From: Lineus longissimus
Lineage: Eukaryota; Nemertea; Pilidiophora; Heteronemertea; Lineidae
DNA: 64,000 bases
Direction: 5' to 3'
NCBI RefSeq assembly: GCF_910592395.1
Contig: NC_088311.1
Span: 6,576,501-6,640,500 of the forward strand
Position numbers and translations under genes: made by a program. Below the pieces are notes generated by a model. The model was not told the origin of the DNA. It did not search any database and saw only the letters and a program-made list of their open reading frames with translations. This document shows, one piece after another, positions 22,501 through 34,453 of this stretch; position 1 is the first letter of the stretch; each line of letters starts with the position of its first letter.

Positions 22501-24959
22501 ATTTTGAAGAGTTGATATTAGAGGGAGCACCATCACCTACTTTCAAGGTACCTAAAAGGCTTCCCACTCGGAACGTTTCTTTCTTTCGCACTCCAGCTGC
22601 CTGAATTGGTATCGTGAAGTTCACACATCTCGTATATCAATCGAGAAACCATCCAAGAAAGGATAATTGAATAACTTTGGTGTCATGAGAAGTGTCAGAT
22701 CTCAAAACCACACTTTAGTATCCTCAAAAAGAGTTAGTGTTTCAAGTTAGGGAGTCAGATGCCTCTGTGCGTTGCTTTGTGAATTCCTTGTGGTGCTTTG
22801 TGAATACCTCTATGATATTTGAATCTTGTGTTTTTGGTGTTCAATAGGGGTTTGACATTTGATAAAACAAGATACGAGAAAATTAGCTCTAAAAGGAGTT
22901 GTGTATGAACGATATTCAAGTTTGTGTTTGTACAATAGTTGTGATGGGGCCGGGGTACACCAAATGGGCTGAAGGCGATGACTATGTGTTAAAGAGGCCA
23001 AATTGCCTTATTTCATCTGGGGAACAGTCAACCCTTTATTGACCCATGCAATTCATGTGAGTTGGAGCCATTCTGACGCACACTTCCGTATTACCAAATT
23101 TGGCGTTGCAACTGCACAGGTGGTTTTCCTGGCCGATGATATTTTGCATAATGTGCTTACCGAACAGGATGTAGAATACCGGACAGTAGTTACCAAAGCC
23201 CTAGGGCAAGATGATCTGTATATGGTACATGCTATCATAGTGATTCAATAAGTTTCATCTCCTAGCAACTTCTTTTCCCATGGTGTGGAGGTTCTGTGGC
23301 CGCTCTGCTTGACCTGATGAATTATTAGACCGGCGGTCATTGTGTGTTGTTAAGACCAAAACACGGGTCATCTTTACATGAAGGTACAACCAAAAAGGCC
23401 TCGCTAATCTGGTATTTTCTTAGCTTTGGCACGCCCAGTAGCTGAGTTTCCCTTAGCTAGATGTTCTTCCCTTCCCCTGGGGCTAAGTCTGTTCAAAGCA
23501 GTCAAAGGTTCTGTGTTTTCGTATTAGGGGTCTTGGTGGTCTTGGCAATACGAGGCCACAGTGTTTATGATGCTTCTTGAACTTTTAACATGGATGTGTT
23601 CCTTTGCAACTGACTACAGGGTTAAAACAAGATGTCTTCTCATCTATTTGTTTTTGGTTGCTGGTGGGATCTGGTTCTTTCAATGCCCTCTTCACTTGTA
23701 GAAGAGTCATTGATACCAGTATATGCTCAAGAGCACTGATTAAAGATTTTGGTGAGAGCAATACTGTGTACACACTCTTGCATCTATGCTGCATACCAGA
23801 TCCCATGGTATCGTCATACCCGGTGCATATCTTACTGAATCCCGCATGTTATGAAATTATAAAATCCAATACCACTATTGGAGCCCATTGAGATACTTAA
23901 TGTAGGTATATATCATGTTATTAAAGCTTGAAGGAGACTTGTTTGAGTTTGCCTGCATTCTCATTAGTAGACGATCACGATTTGATCCTCTGGGGGAAGG
24001 ATCGGCTCGGTTTACAATCTGGATGAGAATTGCTATCACTCATTTGTTGTATCATTTTAAATATAACCTATGACACTTACCATTTTGTCTGTTGAGTTTC
24101 CAACAAAAAAATCATGTAAAAAATTGCGTGGAAAGGGTGGAAAGTGAACATGACTTCGAGGACTGGGTCTTTTAACTTCATGTACTTTGAGGCTCAAAAT
24201 ATGTTAAATAATTGGCCTGTGACATTCGTTGAGATGTCGTGATCCGATGCTGCTGATTGAAATTATGAAGTGTCAAAAAGTCAGCCGGACGTATACAAGA
24301 AAGTTACAAGTACTGATCAACATGATCTCTCTTTCACTTCTCTGTGTCGGTGAGGATCAACGCTATTCCACTTCCAGTCTCAAGGTCACCCATTATATTC
24401 AGACATATCTAGGGCAGTGCTCAGGAAAATGTCCGATATCAATACCACATTGAAAAATAGAGGCTTTGCTGTTTCAAAGAGGGTTTTTTGGACAGTTCGC
24501 ATTTCATGCAAAAATTGTAATGTCATGTGTTGAGTCTTTCAAGCAATGTCTGATGTATGATATTTCAGCCTTTCCCTAAAGGTTTTTAGCATATCATAAT
24601 ATCATAATAAGATTTATAATTACATGAAAATATAGGCCTACATGTAATAATGGAAACTCAGAGGATAGAAAATGTTACTCCATGCGTCAGCAATATAATC
24701 GATAAGTCTCAGACTTAGGCAGTTTTGGCAGTCTGAAAAATATTCGCTGTACGGGACGGTTCATGGCGTTATTTCCCGAACAGTTAGATATTGCCTGACC
24801 AACCTATCGACCCTGGGCCGAGCCATTAATATGACACGCAATGTTCCTGAACCTGGTCAAGACCTATCAATAAAATGGGTGGTCAACACTTCACTCTGAC
24901 AGGCAGGGCCCCTTTTATTGGAGCGGGCAATAACAGGCTCTTGTGTGACCCGTCAGCAT
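19551..24959. other. Intronic stretch, no gene seen
   Basis: If the 19.35 kb exon is real, this starts its downstream intron. A short duplicated CTTGAATAGAATT lies near 20660-20685. No supported exon or transposon. Confidence 0.45.
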
Positions 24960-25140
24960 AAGGCGGTTGTGTGTTAATTATTCATATTCCGGGCATTATT
25001 CATTGGTTTGTTAGAATGCTCAGTATGAATTAATTACTAATGGCTAATTAGGCGAAGGAAAAAACTTTTATTTATTGGGGCTTGGTAATGGGGGATTAAT
25101 TAGCACAGTGCCTGAGGATGAGCATCTAGGCGAGCTCAGA
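24960..25140. promoter_or_regulatory. Candidate intronic enhancer, dense in homeodomain cores
   Basis: Within 150 bases there are GTTAATTATTC, GAATTAATTACTAATGGCTAATTAGG, CTTTTATTTATTGG and GGGATTAATTAGC. These are repeated TAATTA/ATTA cores plus one TTTAT-type Hox/Cdx-like site. The block ends about 260 bases before the recursive-splice candidate at 25399. It is a motif-density call in AT-rich DNA, so it is weak without conservation data. Confidence 0.3.
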
Positions 25141-25378
25141 TTGATAAATAACCACCATCCGTCACAAGTAAGCCATCCTTTCTCTTATTGAAATATTTTT
25201 TCTTGTAGAAATGAAATATGAAAATAATGAAAAACATCAAGGAAATGACCAACAATTACTTCTTGATGAATGATGGCAGCCACTATCATAAATATGTTGT
25301 GTTTTCATTATCAAAATATCAATATTTCGGTCAATAAAGAGGGGAAAAAAATATTTCACACCATACTAATCATGTTTT

Positions 25379-25404
25379 TTCTTTCTATTCTTTTTTAGGT
25401 AAGT
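25379..25404 (+). promoter_or_regulatory. Ratchet-type splice site: polypyrimidine tract, AG|GTAAGT
   Basis: A long T-rich tract (about 25374-25396), AG at 25397-25398 and GTAAGT at 25399-25404 are contiguous. I found only this site and the one at 8558 on the + strand with a tract directly before AGGTAAGT. The minus-strand AGGTAAGT matches I noticed (near 15012 and 57030) lack a tract. Confidence 0.62.
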
Positions 25405-25450
25405 TCAAGTTCTTCGGTATAATGATACCGGCGTTATCATCAAAAGTACA
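25399..25450 (+). other. Candidate recursive-splice exon 2 (RS-exon), 52 nt
   Basis: The layout matches the 8.5 kb site: TTCTTTTTTAG ending at 25398, then GTAAGTTCAAGTTCTT, then a second GTAAGT donor at 25451-25456. A branch-point-like TACTAAT lies at 25364-25370, about 29 nt before the AG. The last 28 bases, including the second donor, match exon 1 at about 22 positions, while the middle differs and is 5 nt shorter. At 52 nt the exon is not a multiple of three. If it were retained between phase 1 neighbours it would shift the frame into Ig1, which argues against a coding cassette and for a splicing-only or poison exon. It lies 5.8 kb after the candidate first exon and 29.2 kb before Ig1. Confidence 0.62.
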
Positions 25451-25456
25451 GTAAGT

Positions 25457-28400
25457 CGATGTTCATCAATAGACAATCTGCTGGTGCTGAAAATGATGGA
25501 TTGTGGCTACGAGAGGGCAAAAGTGATAAAAAGGGCTGTTTTCTCAATGACTTCTGTCATCTTATGAATTGTGCTGAGGCTAAGAGCCCCTCCTATCTAC
25601 AGGAAAGGGTTCCAGCAGTCTTGTTTTGTTTTATGACACTTTGTTGTTGAAGACTTAAGATGAATCCTTCTGAAGCCAATAAAACAAATAGTTCATTTCT
25701 ATTTAAATAAGATCTCTAAGACCACTGCAAAATGATCTTGCCGAATTTGACTTCTGTGTGCACCCAGCTTCAAATCCGTTTCCTTGCTAAGTTCATCAAT
25801 TCCTTTCTCTGTTACATCCATTGCCACTAAAAAAGCTTCCATTCTTACCAGACGGTAATGCTGTCTCTTTACCGACCCTCCCATTCTATATACATGGAGA
25901 ATTGTGAGGAGAATCATGATACAAATTACCCATTTCCACAGCGCTTTCTTCTAATATCACCACCAGCGTGGAATCTCTGACACATATTGGCCATTTCATC
26001 AACGCAACGGCAAACGAAGCCAGAAGCGATATCAATCGCATCTTATTCATTGGGCGGCATGTATTAGCATATAAAGAGAAGGTGTTTATGTGGCGGACTT
26101 TGCCATCGGTTCCATTAACTGCTTCGGTTGTGGCGGCGAGGGAGGCAGCAGTCACCCTGTGGTGAGCAATCTTCTTGATGACTAGATTAAGAGATTTTGA
26201 AGATGGTGCATCACAGTTTAAACTTATAGCTTCCTTAGTTGTGGCATACAGAGTAATGAATCGTGGCCATCGTGGCTTACCACTGCCCGTGTTTGGCTTA
26301 CCTCTGCTTACATCATGCCTGCCAGGCAATCTCCATTTTGCCCTAATGATACCCAGTAGATTTTTCCTTACGGCCATTTTGTCATCGGCTTTAGAGATAT
26401 TGTGCTCAATTCCAGGATGGATTCCCTCACCTTGAGCTCTTTGTTAACAATTGTCTTTGATGTCTGCAGAAATTTGAGGATGAAATCGGCTACTTTTTAG
26501 GCAATGTTCTACCAACTTGGTTCACACATGAAACTATGAGATTGGTATTGTACATTCACAGTATGCACTTCTTCACCATTTTCACCACATTTTGAATACT
26601 TTGAATTCGTAAGTGATGGCATTGATCTAATATTTGGTCTAGGATTCCACCAAGATATCAACTTTCCTATTGTGATAATTCTGTCAAATCCTCTTCCCGT
26701 CAGCTTGTGATGATTGAATCATTTGCCACACTCGAGTTAAGTTTATGTCCTGTGTGTGCAAATAATCCTTTAATATTCTCTTTTTGACTCAAACTTTCGA
26801 TCCCTGTGGCCTAGAAAAGTCCAATTTAAATGGAAATTACTTTCAACAAGTTGAAAAGTTTTCACAAGGGACTCGCTGCACGCTTTCTTCTGATGATATT
26901 CAATACTTCTGGGACCAATTATAGTTCATGAAATATGGCGAACTCTTCTGATATTCCACAAGATGTAGTAAGAATTCTTTCAAGCGTTTTTTTGTACCAG
27001 GTTACCGACGCCCTTTCTTTAGATGTGAAATGCATCACTCTTGTTGGTCTGAACTTCACTTGAGCTTTTAGCTGACAGGAATCAGGAAATTCAAACTGAG
27101 TGCCAATAGGATGTCTATCTTCCGTGAATGTGACTTAGAAGTAAAAGATAGTCGCAATCACACCTAGAGGCGCTGATGGCAATGTAAACATTTCTACAGT
27201 GCCACTCTGTATGTCTCAGAATGGGCTAATCTGATCTCAGAATCCACCTTGACAACTGCTCGAGCAGGAATTTCACTTGTTGCTGCAAATGGTCTTGAAA
27301 TCCATTATGCGCTTAAGTAGATGCTTATAACATTTTAAGTCGGTACAATTACAAGTGAAATCGACCGATTCCCGGCGAGACACATAAATTCACCCTAAAT
27401 GTGTTACTATCGACAGTCTGAAATAGGTTGGAGGATTAATCCAGTCTTGAAGACTTCCAGAATGGATCACTCGCTTCTAATGTTTCCTGGCAGAACATCT
27501 AAGATCAAGTAGTCGAATGCTGCTGAGAGATGAGGGTGGAAGAGTCAGCCGCATTTCCAGAGGCAATTGAAACCACTCCAGTAATGTAAACAGTGATTTT
27601 ATCGCAGAACAAGTCACAGTGCCTGCTAGCTTTGTTTTGTCTTCCAAAACATGTCATGACGCAAATGCTTTACATTTGCCCAACTTATGTAGATTTCTCT
27701 CAAAATAATCACTGCCTGGGGAGTATTATCCACATTGTTCTGATGGAATGGTAAAGTGAACTAGATATTGCCTCTGCTTCTATTCGTCACATCCATTCTC
27801 CCAATATACAAAAGCTTTACCTTTGCATCATGTGAGTTAGTAGATTTCTTCTGTCTTATTCACTGTCTGAAGGAAAGGAACAATCGCAATGGCTTGTAGA
27901 AGATTTGTGTCCATTCTTAATTTGGATGACAACCCAATTACCGTTGAACCTGATAGTGACTCAGCATCGTCCCTTGTCATCTGTTCCTTCATTGAAACTG
28001 CTTAGAGCGATTTTATGCTAGAATTGTAACCAAAGATGAACGTGTTCTTGAACATTATCACAATCGAATTTGAGACAATCGCATATGGACAATGGAATTG
28101 AATTGAATGAAAAATGGCATTTGCATTGCCAATTTCAGTTCAGAATGTGATGAGTAACGTACTGATTCTATACTGTCTTTATCACAGTTTATTTCATCTC
28201 TGTAATTGGCAGAAGGTGACAAATCCCTTTCAAAAGAAATCCAAATGTCAAGGATTCCGCATTTGTATACAAACCATGCTGCAGTCAGACAATGGCATGA
28301 ATTAGATGTCCATTAACTCTGATTCTGCACCCTCCCTCGTGTTTGCCACATTCATTTCGTTATTCGTACGATTATGGCCGACACCAGCAGCATGTAAGGT

Positions 28401-30439
28401 GCAGCGTCCCATCATATTTGCCTCGTGAATCTTCATTTTCTCTTATTGGCTATTTACCATAATTTGTGGTCATCCAATTTTGCTCTGCGTCCCCTCTTAT
28501 CGTGTATAATGTGCCTTGGATACAATGCAGTGGTTGAGCAAGACTTATGATGGTATCAGCTGGTCATGGGAACATTGATCATCAAAAAAACCTTATTAGG
28601 GTTGCTTTGATGCTGTAAAATTGTTAAAAATGGTTAACAAATTGAAGGATCATAATTGAGAAGACTGAAATCATTTTCGGTATGGTCTTGTCTTCTTGAA
28701 TGTTTTGGTGTGAATACTACATACCAAAATGTGACCATGATGACATAGCAGTTTGATGGCGCGTTGAACTGTCACAAAGTGTATCCATTGCTTTCAGCAT
28801 GTTTTGCCATTTTGAGCTTTGTCGTCATTGATGCAGTTGTTTCCCTTCATCATATCAAATACACGCAGTGATCCGGAAACCTTCCATTAATGAGTTACTA
28901 GGACAGCGAGCGACTTCCCGTGGTTGCTGGCGATGTTTGCGTTACAGGAAACAGGTCAACATGCCTGTTCTTTTCTTTGAGGTGCCTTCAGCGCCGTTGT
29001 CATTTCTGTTTGTCAGTTTGCCAGTTTCCCTTTCTGCCTTCATCGTTTTTGCAGTATCACATTCCATAGCATTGTTTCAAATGTAGCCTCAATGGTCATT
29101 GCTTGCTGGAGTGTATCTAATTTTTCGATTCAGGTATCTTCCTCAACCTTGAGCTATATGACAAGGATTTGTATTGCCACACCCAAAGTTGACCTGCACC
29201 ACCTCCCCTAGATTGGCCATATTCGCTCAACCAAATATGTTCAGGTTGGGACCATCTCAAAACATGCCCTGTCTGAACCCTATACCCTGTGAGAGGTGAA
29301 AAATATATATGTTTACTGTCAAACAGAAAAAGATGATTTTGGGCTCAATTTTGACATCCCCCTCCCTCCCGCAGATTGACGGTTTTAGTATCATTTTGGC
29401 AATCGGCAGATTTTGTGACGCTCCCTATCAGCCAGGTGATTAATCCTGTTGCAATGAATAGTTGATGATGACATCAGCGACATTATTCCATATGGAACAT
29501 TAAGCCCTTTCTGGCTGGTTGATGATTTGGAACGAAAATATGAACATGATGAAACTAATATACAATTTGATTGCATGAGATAATACCCCGGGGAGCCAGG
29601 TCGGGTTTTGCAGACAATAAGGATCATCGCTGACTTAGTTTACAACTTCATTGCTAATTAAGACCTCTCATCTGTCGTTCCCTGGGTAGTTTTAGGTCCG
29701 GTTTGCCCGTTCAAGGATAATTCACCGTAAGAATTGGGCACAGCGTCCCGTGAAATAATGGTGAGTTTGTCACGTCGCCAAATATCATCATCATAATAAA
29801 AATCTGATATATGACCTGCTATTGTTTTATTTTGGCCTAACTGCAGTCAGCAGGTTTGTGGAATTCGAATCAGATTCATGAATGCCAAAATTGAAAGTGC
29901 TAAATAGCATGGAAAATTTTTTAGCAGTTAGCATGTTTTGGGGCATCTCTTTCAAAATTGCTCAAAATCTCCAAAAAGATATGCTACAGGTCCAAACCAC
30001 TCTTGCGTACCCTAGCAACCACTCATTCACCCATCTCATTTTCTTGTTCTGTTCCAAACAAATTGGCTGGCAGAGCCCAGCATAAACAATTACATCTACT
30101 TGTTTGATTCCCTTGTGGCGATTCACTTGATGAGCTAGGTTTTCTGGTGGCCGCACAAAGAAAATATGCTCAAAGATTTGTTACTCCTCAAGGACCAGCA
30201 CAGTTAACATTATGTGGTGAGGTTTTCACTTCATTTGAGAGTACAGTTGATGTGGCTTGCACCCAGTTGCTAAGTCCCGCAGGTTTGCGGACTGGAACAA
30301 GAGGATCTTAGGTCATATTGATTGCCTGAATTCATCTAGTATGGCAAGGTCGCTTATAGAGCAAAGTTGAATTTCAGCAGGTTTGGTACTCTTCACAGAT
30401 ATTTTGAATCAGCTCATGTTACATTCAAAATCATTGTCA
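25457..30439. other. Intronic stretch, no secure gene
   Basis: The longest uninterrupted frame here is minus-strand 25886-26377 (listed separately). Several short minus-strand frames between 26380 and 28310 give protein-like stretches, but each is broken by stops within about 60 codons. No splice-bounded exon in the sense of the receptor gene is seen. Confidence 0.4.
25886..26377 (-). other. Unrecognised 163-codon open frame, probably not a gene
   Basis: This is about the longest simple open frame outside the Ig exon region. Its translation is rich in Ala, Arg and Lys with one hydrophobic patch and matches no family I know. Plus-strand frames of 65 and 86 codons overlap it, as happens where stops are locally rare. 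A frame of this length is about what chance gives once in 64 kb of two-strand DNA. A decayed retrocopy or transposon remnant on the minus strand cannot be excluded. Confidence 0.12.
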
Positions 30440-30715
30440 TCAATGTTGATCACATTTAAAACCTTTTTGGAAATACTCGTTGAAATTTGAAAAAAACTGA
30501 ATACAAAAGACCTCTCCATCACTATATATGTTTTACCATTTCATCAGGGCGGTTCGATATGAAATAGGTTATGTTCCGTTCAATACATTCCATAACCAAT
30601 GTGATCAACCTTGATATAAAAACCTTTTGGAGATATGTGTTGAAATTTGAATATACCTGAGTACAAAGACCTTCTATCTCTATGTTTTACCATTTCATCA
30701 GCGCCGCTCGATACA
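30440..30715. repeat. Local tandem duplication, unit about 160 bp, diverged
   Basis: Copy 1 (about 30440-30557) and copy 2 (about 30598-30712) share ACCTTTTTGGA/ACCTTTTGGAGAT, GTTGAAATTTGAA, AAAGACCT, TATGTTTTACCATTTCATCAG and a CG-containing end (GG(C/-)GGTTCGATA versus GCCGCTCGATA). Substitutions and indels show that the duplication is old. Confidence 0.85.
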
Positions 30716-31695
30716 AATCCATTTTCAATCCTGCATTAAATGCCACGAGGTGACGTTCCCTGTCAGCTTTGCGGGAAATTTCCGAATGAAACTTGAAGTA
30801 AACTACGCAATATCGATAAACGATCCCTACCTTTTCAGTGGTGCTTCGACCTGATTATCAAAGAACAACAATTATCGACAAATATAGACCAGTTTTGTAT
30901 ATGATTCACACAGCAGAGTCTGTGAATATTGGAGATATAGTTTTGAAATTCTCCACATGCCTCCGGAGGTCTTAGCGTCGCCTGAATTTCCAGTTCAAAA
31001 ATTGGATTTAAGTTGTGTCTTGTTTGTAAGCAGCAGTATCATTTCTGATGCAGTTTCATTTCCAACTTTGATTGGGTGTGGTTTTTATCATGGAAGGTGT
31101 AAAGGTCGTTCTTCTGAAGTTCCTGTTTGATTACAAAGGTCAAGAAATCGAGGTATTTTTGTCGTTTTGTTGGGGAGGTGTGGGTGATTGCGCGAAGCTA
31201 CTAATTGTGTTGTTGAAAGGCAGATGAAAGCGACAAAGTTAAAATTAAGATGAATTTCTCTGAATAAATCATGAGGTCGCCCATTCTGCGATATCTAGAG
31301 AAAGGCCAAGATGTTTTTGAACCGAATTTTAAACCTTGTAGCTGAACGGGTTCACCTGACATGCCTGATGAAGAATCCCTCTTCGTTTTCTTTAAAATTA
31401 GTTGACAAGAACCATTGGCATTTTGATTTGTGATGCATCATGTTTTATGTTTCAATGGCAAAACATGCCTAGGGAAGATATCAAAGTGGTACATTTGTCA
31501 CTTTACATCCACCGCTGCCAGCTTCCCAGTCAGCGCCCACACAACCACTCCTCGTCTTTGATTAAGTCGCAACATCAGCGCCTTGTTGTCCTTCCTAACC
31601 CACATTCACCTGTCAATACCTATTTCACACCTAAACACCCAACCTGTCAGATCGCCGGGAGACCATTGTCCCGCCGGTCAATACTCTCAAACAGG
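30716..31695. other. Intronic stretch, no gene seen
   Basis: No exon or repeat that I can support. Confidence 0.5.
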
Positions 31696-33074
31696 TCTGA
31701 TGATTTCATCTGATCTTACTCAAAGACATCGCTTAATTTAATTAGATATTTCTATATAGCCCGGAGACACTACAGCTTACTTTAATCTAGTTTCCAATGA
31801 GCCGTCTTTGACTATAATTGGAAACTTCATATTCCATGCCAAACTGACTTAGCCAACGATATATTAATTTATTGGTGGGTTTATTTTTGCGCGGGGCTGT
31901 TATCTTTGAGTTCGCTTGGTTGGTTCATCGGGTGTTCATCATTCATGAGGCTGATGGTAAAGAGAACGTTCGAGGAAAGATTCGTACAGTGGTCATAGGT
32001 CGATACGCTCTCGTATTGATCAAGCGGTATTTTTACGATAATGTGGCGTTTTTCATTGCATGCAAATATGATGGTGCTCGTATAAATCAATGTCTGGTAA
32101 TCACTGGAATAATTGCACATAGTCACAATTCTAGGACTCCTTTATATACTGTGTCCGCATGTTTAAGTCAGTTTAGGGGCATCTGTACTAAATAGGCCTT
32201 TGGGCCTCCACTGGCTTAAACAGGTTGACAGTGTTTTTTGCAGACTGATTGCGTGAATATACAAACATGACAGAGGTTTATTGCTAACTATATTCTACAA
32301 AGTATTCATGGGAAAATGCTTTCTTTTAATCCAAGAAGATCTTGGTGGCATTCTCATTCCAAAAAGAAGTATCTTCTTCTTTAAGCTGAGATATGAAAAA
32401 AAACACTGTTCTTGTTGCAGCATTGGCTGTTTAGCCATAAGAGCTTGATAATGTCACAACATACCTTCTGTCAGGCAAGTACAAAAGCTTAGGTTTATCC
32501 GCTCGTTGAAGTAATATCTGGATGGCACATATGATTGTGGCTGGCATTATCCCCAGGAAGAGCGTGTATCAGGCTACACACATTGACGAGATTGGATGCT
32601 ATCGCCTTGCACGTGGAAAAATAAAAGGTTACATGTAGAATAGTGAGGAAACAGGATGAATCGTTCTGACTTGATTGGTCAGTGTAAAAGCAAGTGATCA
32701 AGCGTTTTCCATTGAGAAAGTGTAATAGAAAAAAACATCACATTATCTCCCTCAGCCACTTTTCCTTCAAGGGGTTAAAAGTCTGACAATAGGTGATGAT
32801 ATATGAACTCAGTGTGGGGCTGATGTATGGATTAGGCAGTCATTGGTACGACGTCTACAGATGAGCTGCATTTGTGAAAATGATCTAGCGCTTTTGGTGG
32901 ATTTGTGGTCAATGAAGACGAGAGGAGATGGAGCTTGGCGAGGCTTCAGGAGCTTTTTCTATTAGGTGCAGATAAAGATTGAAGCCTCGAGTTGTACGAG
33001 GTGTCAGCGGAGAATATAAAACGACCGGAAAAAGTCTTCTTCTTATGTCAGTGGGAGGAGGTTTGTTTATGAAT
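31696..33074. repeat. 1,379-bp tandem duplication, copy 1
   Basis: Copy 1 is followed directly by copy 2 (33075-34453) in the same orientation. By eye the copies differ by one substitution (A at 32089, G at 33468) and two dinucleotide indels (a CA near 32229, an AA near 32362). The junctions share TC, a two-base microhomology. Each copy has a 107-codon + strand frame, but I recognise no domain. The near-identity means either a very recent duplication or an assembly that laid two alleles end to end. Confidence 0.97.
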
Positions 33075-34453
33075 TCTGATGATTTCATCTGATCTTACTC
33101 AAAGACATCGCTTAATTTAATTAGATATTTCTATATAGCCCGGAGACACTACAGCTTACTTTAATCTAGTTTCCAATGAGCCGTCTTTGACTATAATTGG
33201 AAACTTCATATTCCATGCCAAACTGACTTAGCCAACGATATATTAATTTATTGGTGGGTTTATTTTTGCGCGGGGCTGTTATCTTTGAGTTCGCTTGGTT
33301 GGTTCATCGGGTGTTCATCATTCATGAGGCTGATGGTAAAGAGAACGTTCGAGGAAAGATTCGTACAGTGGTCATAGGTCGATACGCTCTCGTATTGATC
33401 AAGCGGTATTTTTACGATAATGTGGCGTTTTTCATTGCATGCAAATATGATGGTGCTCGTATAAATCAGTGTCTGGTAATCACTGGAATAATTGCACATA
33501 GTCACAATTCTAGGACTCCTTTATATACTGTGTCCGCATGTTTAAGTCAGTTTAGGGGCATCTGTACTAAATAGGCCTTTGGGCCTCCACTGGCTTAAAC
33601 AGGTTGACACAGTGTTTTTTGCAGACTGATTGCGTGAATATACAAACATGACAGAGGTTTATTGCTAACTATATTCTACAAAGTATTCATGGGAAAATGC
33701 TTTCTTTTAATCCAAGAAGATCTTGGTGGCATTCTCATTCCAAAGAAGTATCTTCTTCTTTAAGCTGAGATATGAAAAAAAACACTGTTCTTGTTGCAGC
33801 ATTGGCTGTTTAGCCATAAGAGCTTGATAATGTCACAACATACCTTCTGTCAGGCAAGTACAAAAGCTTAGGTTTATCCGCTCGTTGAAGTAATATCTGG
33901 ATGGCACATATGATTGTGGCTGGCATTATCCCCAGGAAGAGCGTGTATCAGGCTACACACATTGACGAGATTGGATGCTATCGCCTTGCACGTGGAAAAA
34001 TAAAAGGTTACATGTAGAATAGTGAGGAAACAGGATGAATCGTTCTGACTTGATTGGTCAGTGTAAAAGCAAGTGATCAAGCGTTTTCCATTGAGAAAGT
34101 GTAATAGAAAAAAACATCACATTATCTCCCTCAGCCACTTTTCCTTCAAGGGGTTAAAAGTCTGACAATAGGTGATGATATATGAACTCAGTGTGGGGCT
34201 GATGTATGGATTAGGCAGTCATTGGTACGACGTCTACAGATGAGCTGCATTTGTGAAAATGATCTAGCGCTTTTGGTGGATTTGTGGTCAATGAAGACGA
34301 GAGGAGATGGAGCTTGGCGAGGCTTCAGGAGCTTTTTCTATTAGGTGCAGATAAAGATTGAAGCCTCGAGTTGTACGAGGTGTCAGCGGAGAATATAAAA
34401 CGACCGGAAAAAGTCTTCTTCTTATGTCAGTGGGAGGAGGTTTGTTTATGAAT
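33075..34453. repeat. 1,379-bp tandem duplication, copy 2
   Basis: Copy 2 sits at a constant offset of 1,379 bp from copy 1 at both ends; the two internal 2-bp indels cancel out. After GAATTC at 34450-34455 the sequence returns to unique DNA. No transposon ends, target duplications or poly-A lie at the borders, so this is a segmental duplication rather than an insertion. Confidence 0.97.

Noticed and set aside
31872-32195. A 107-codon gene duplicated in tandem (second copy 33251-33574)
   Set aside because: The second frame exists only because the DNA was duplicated very recently. The translation has no recognisable domain, and frames of this length are common by chance here.
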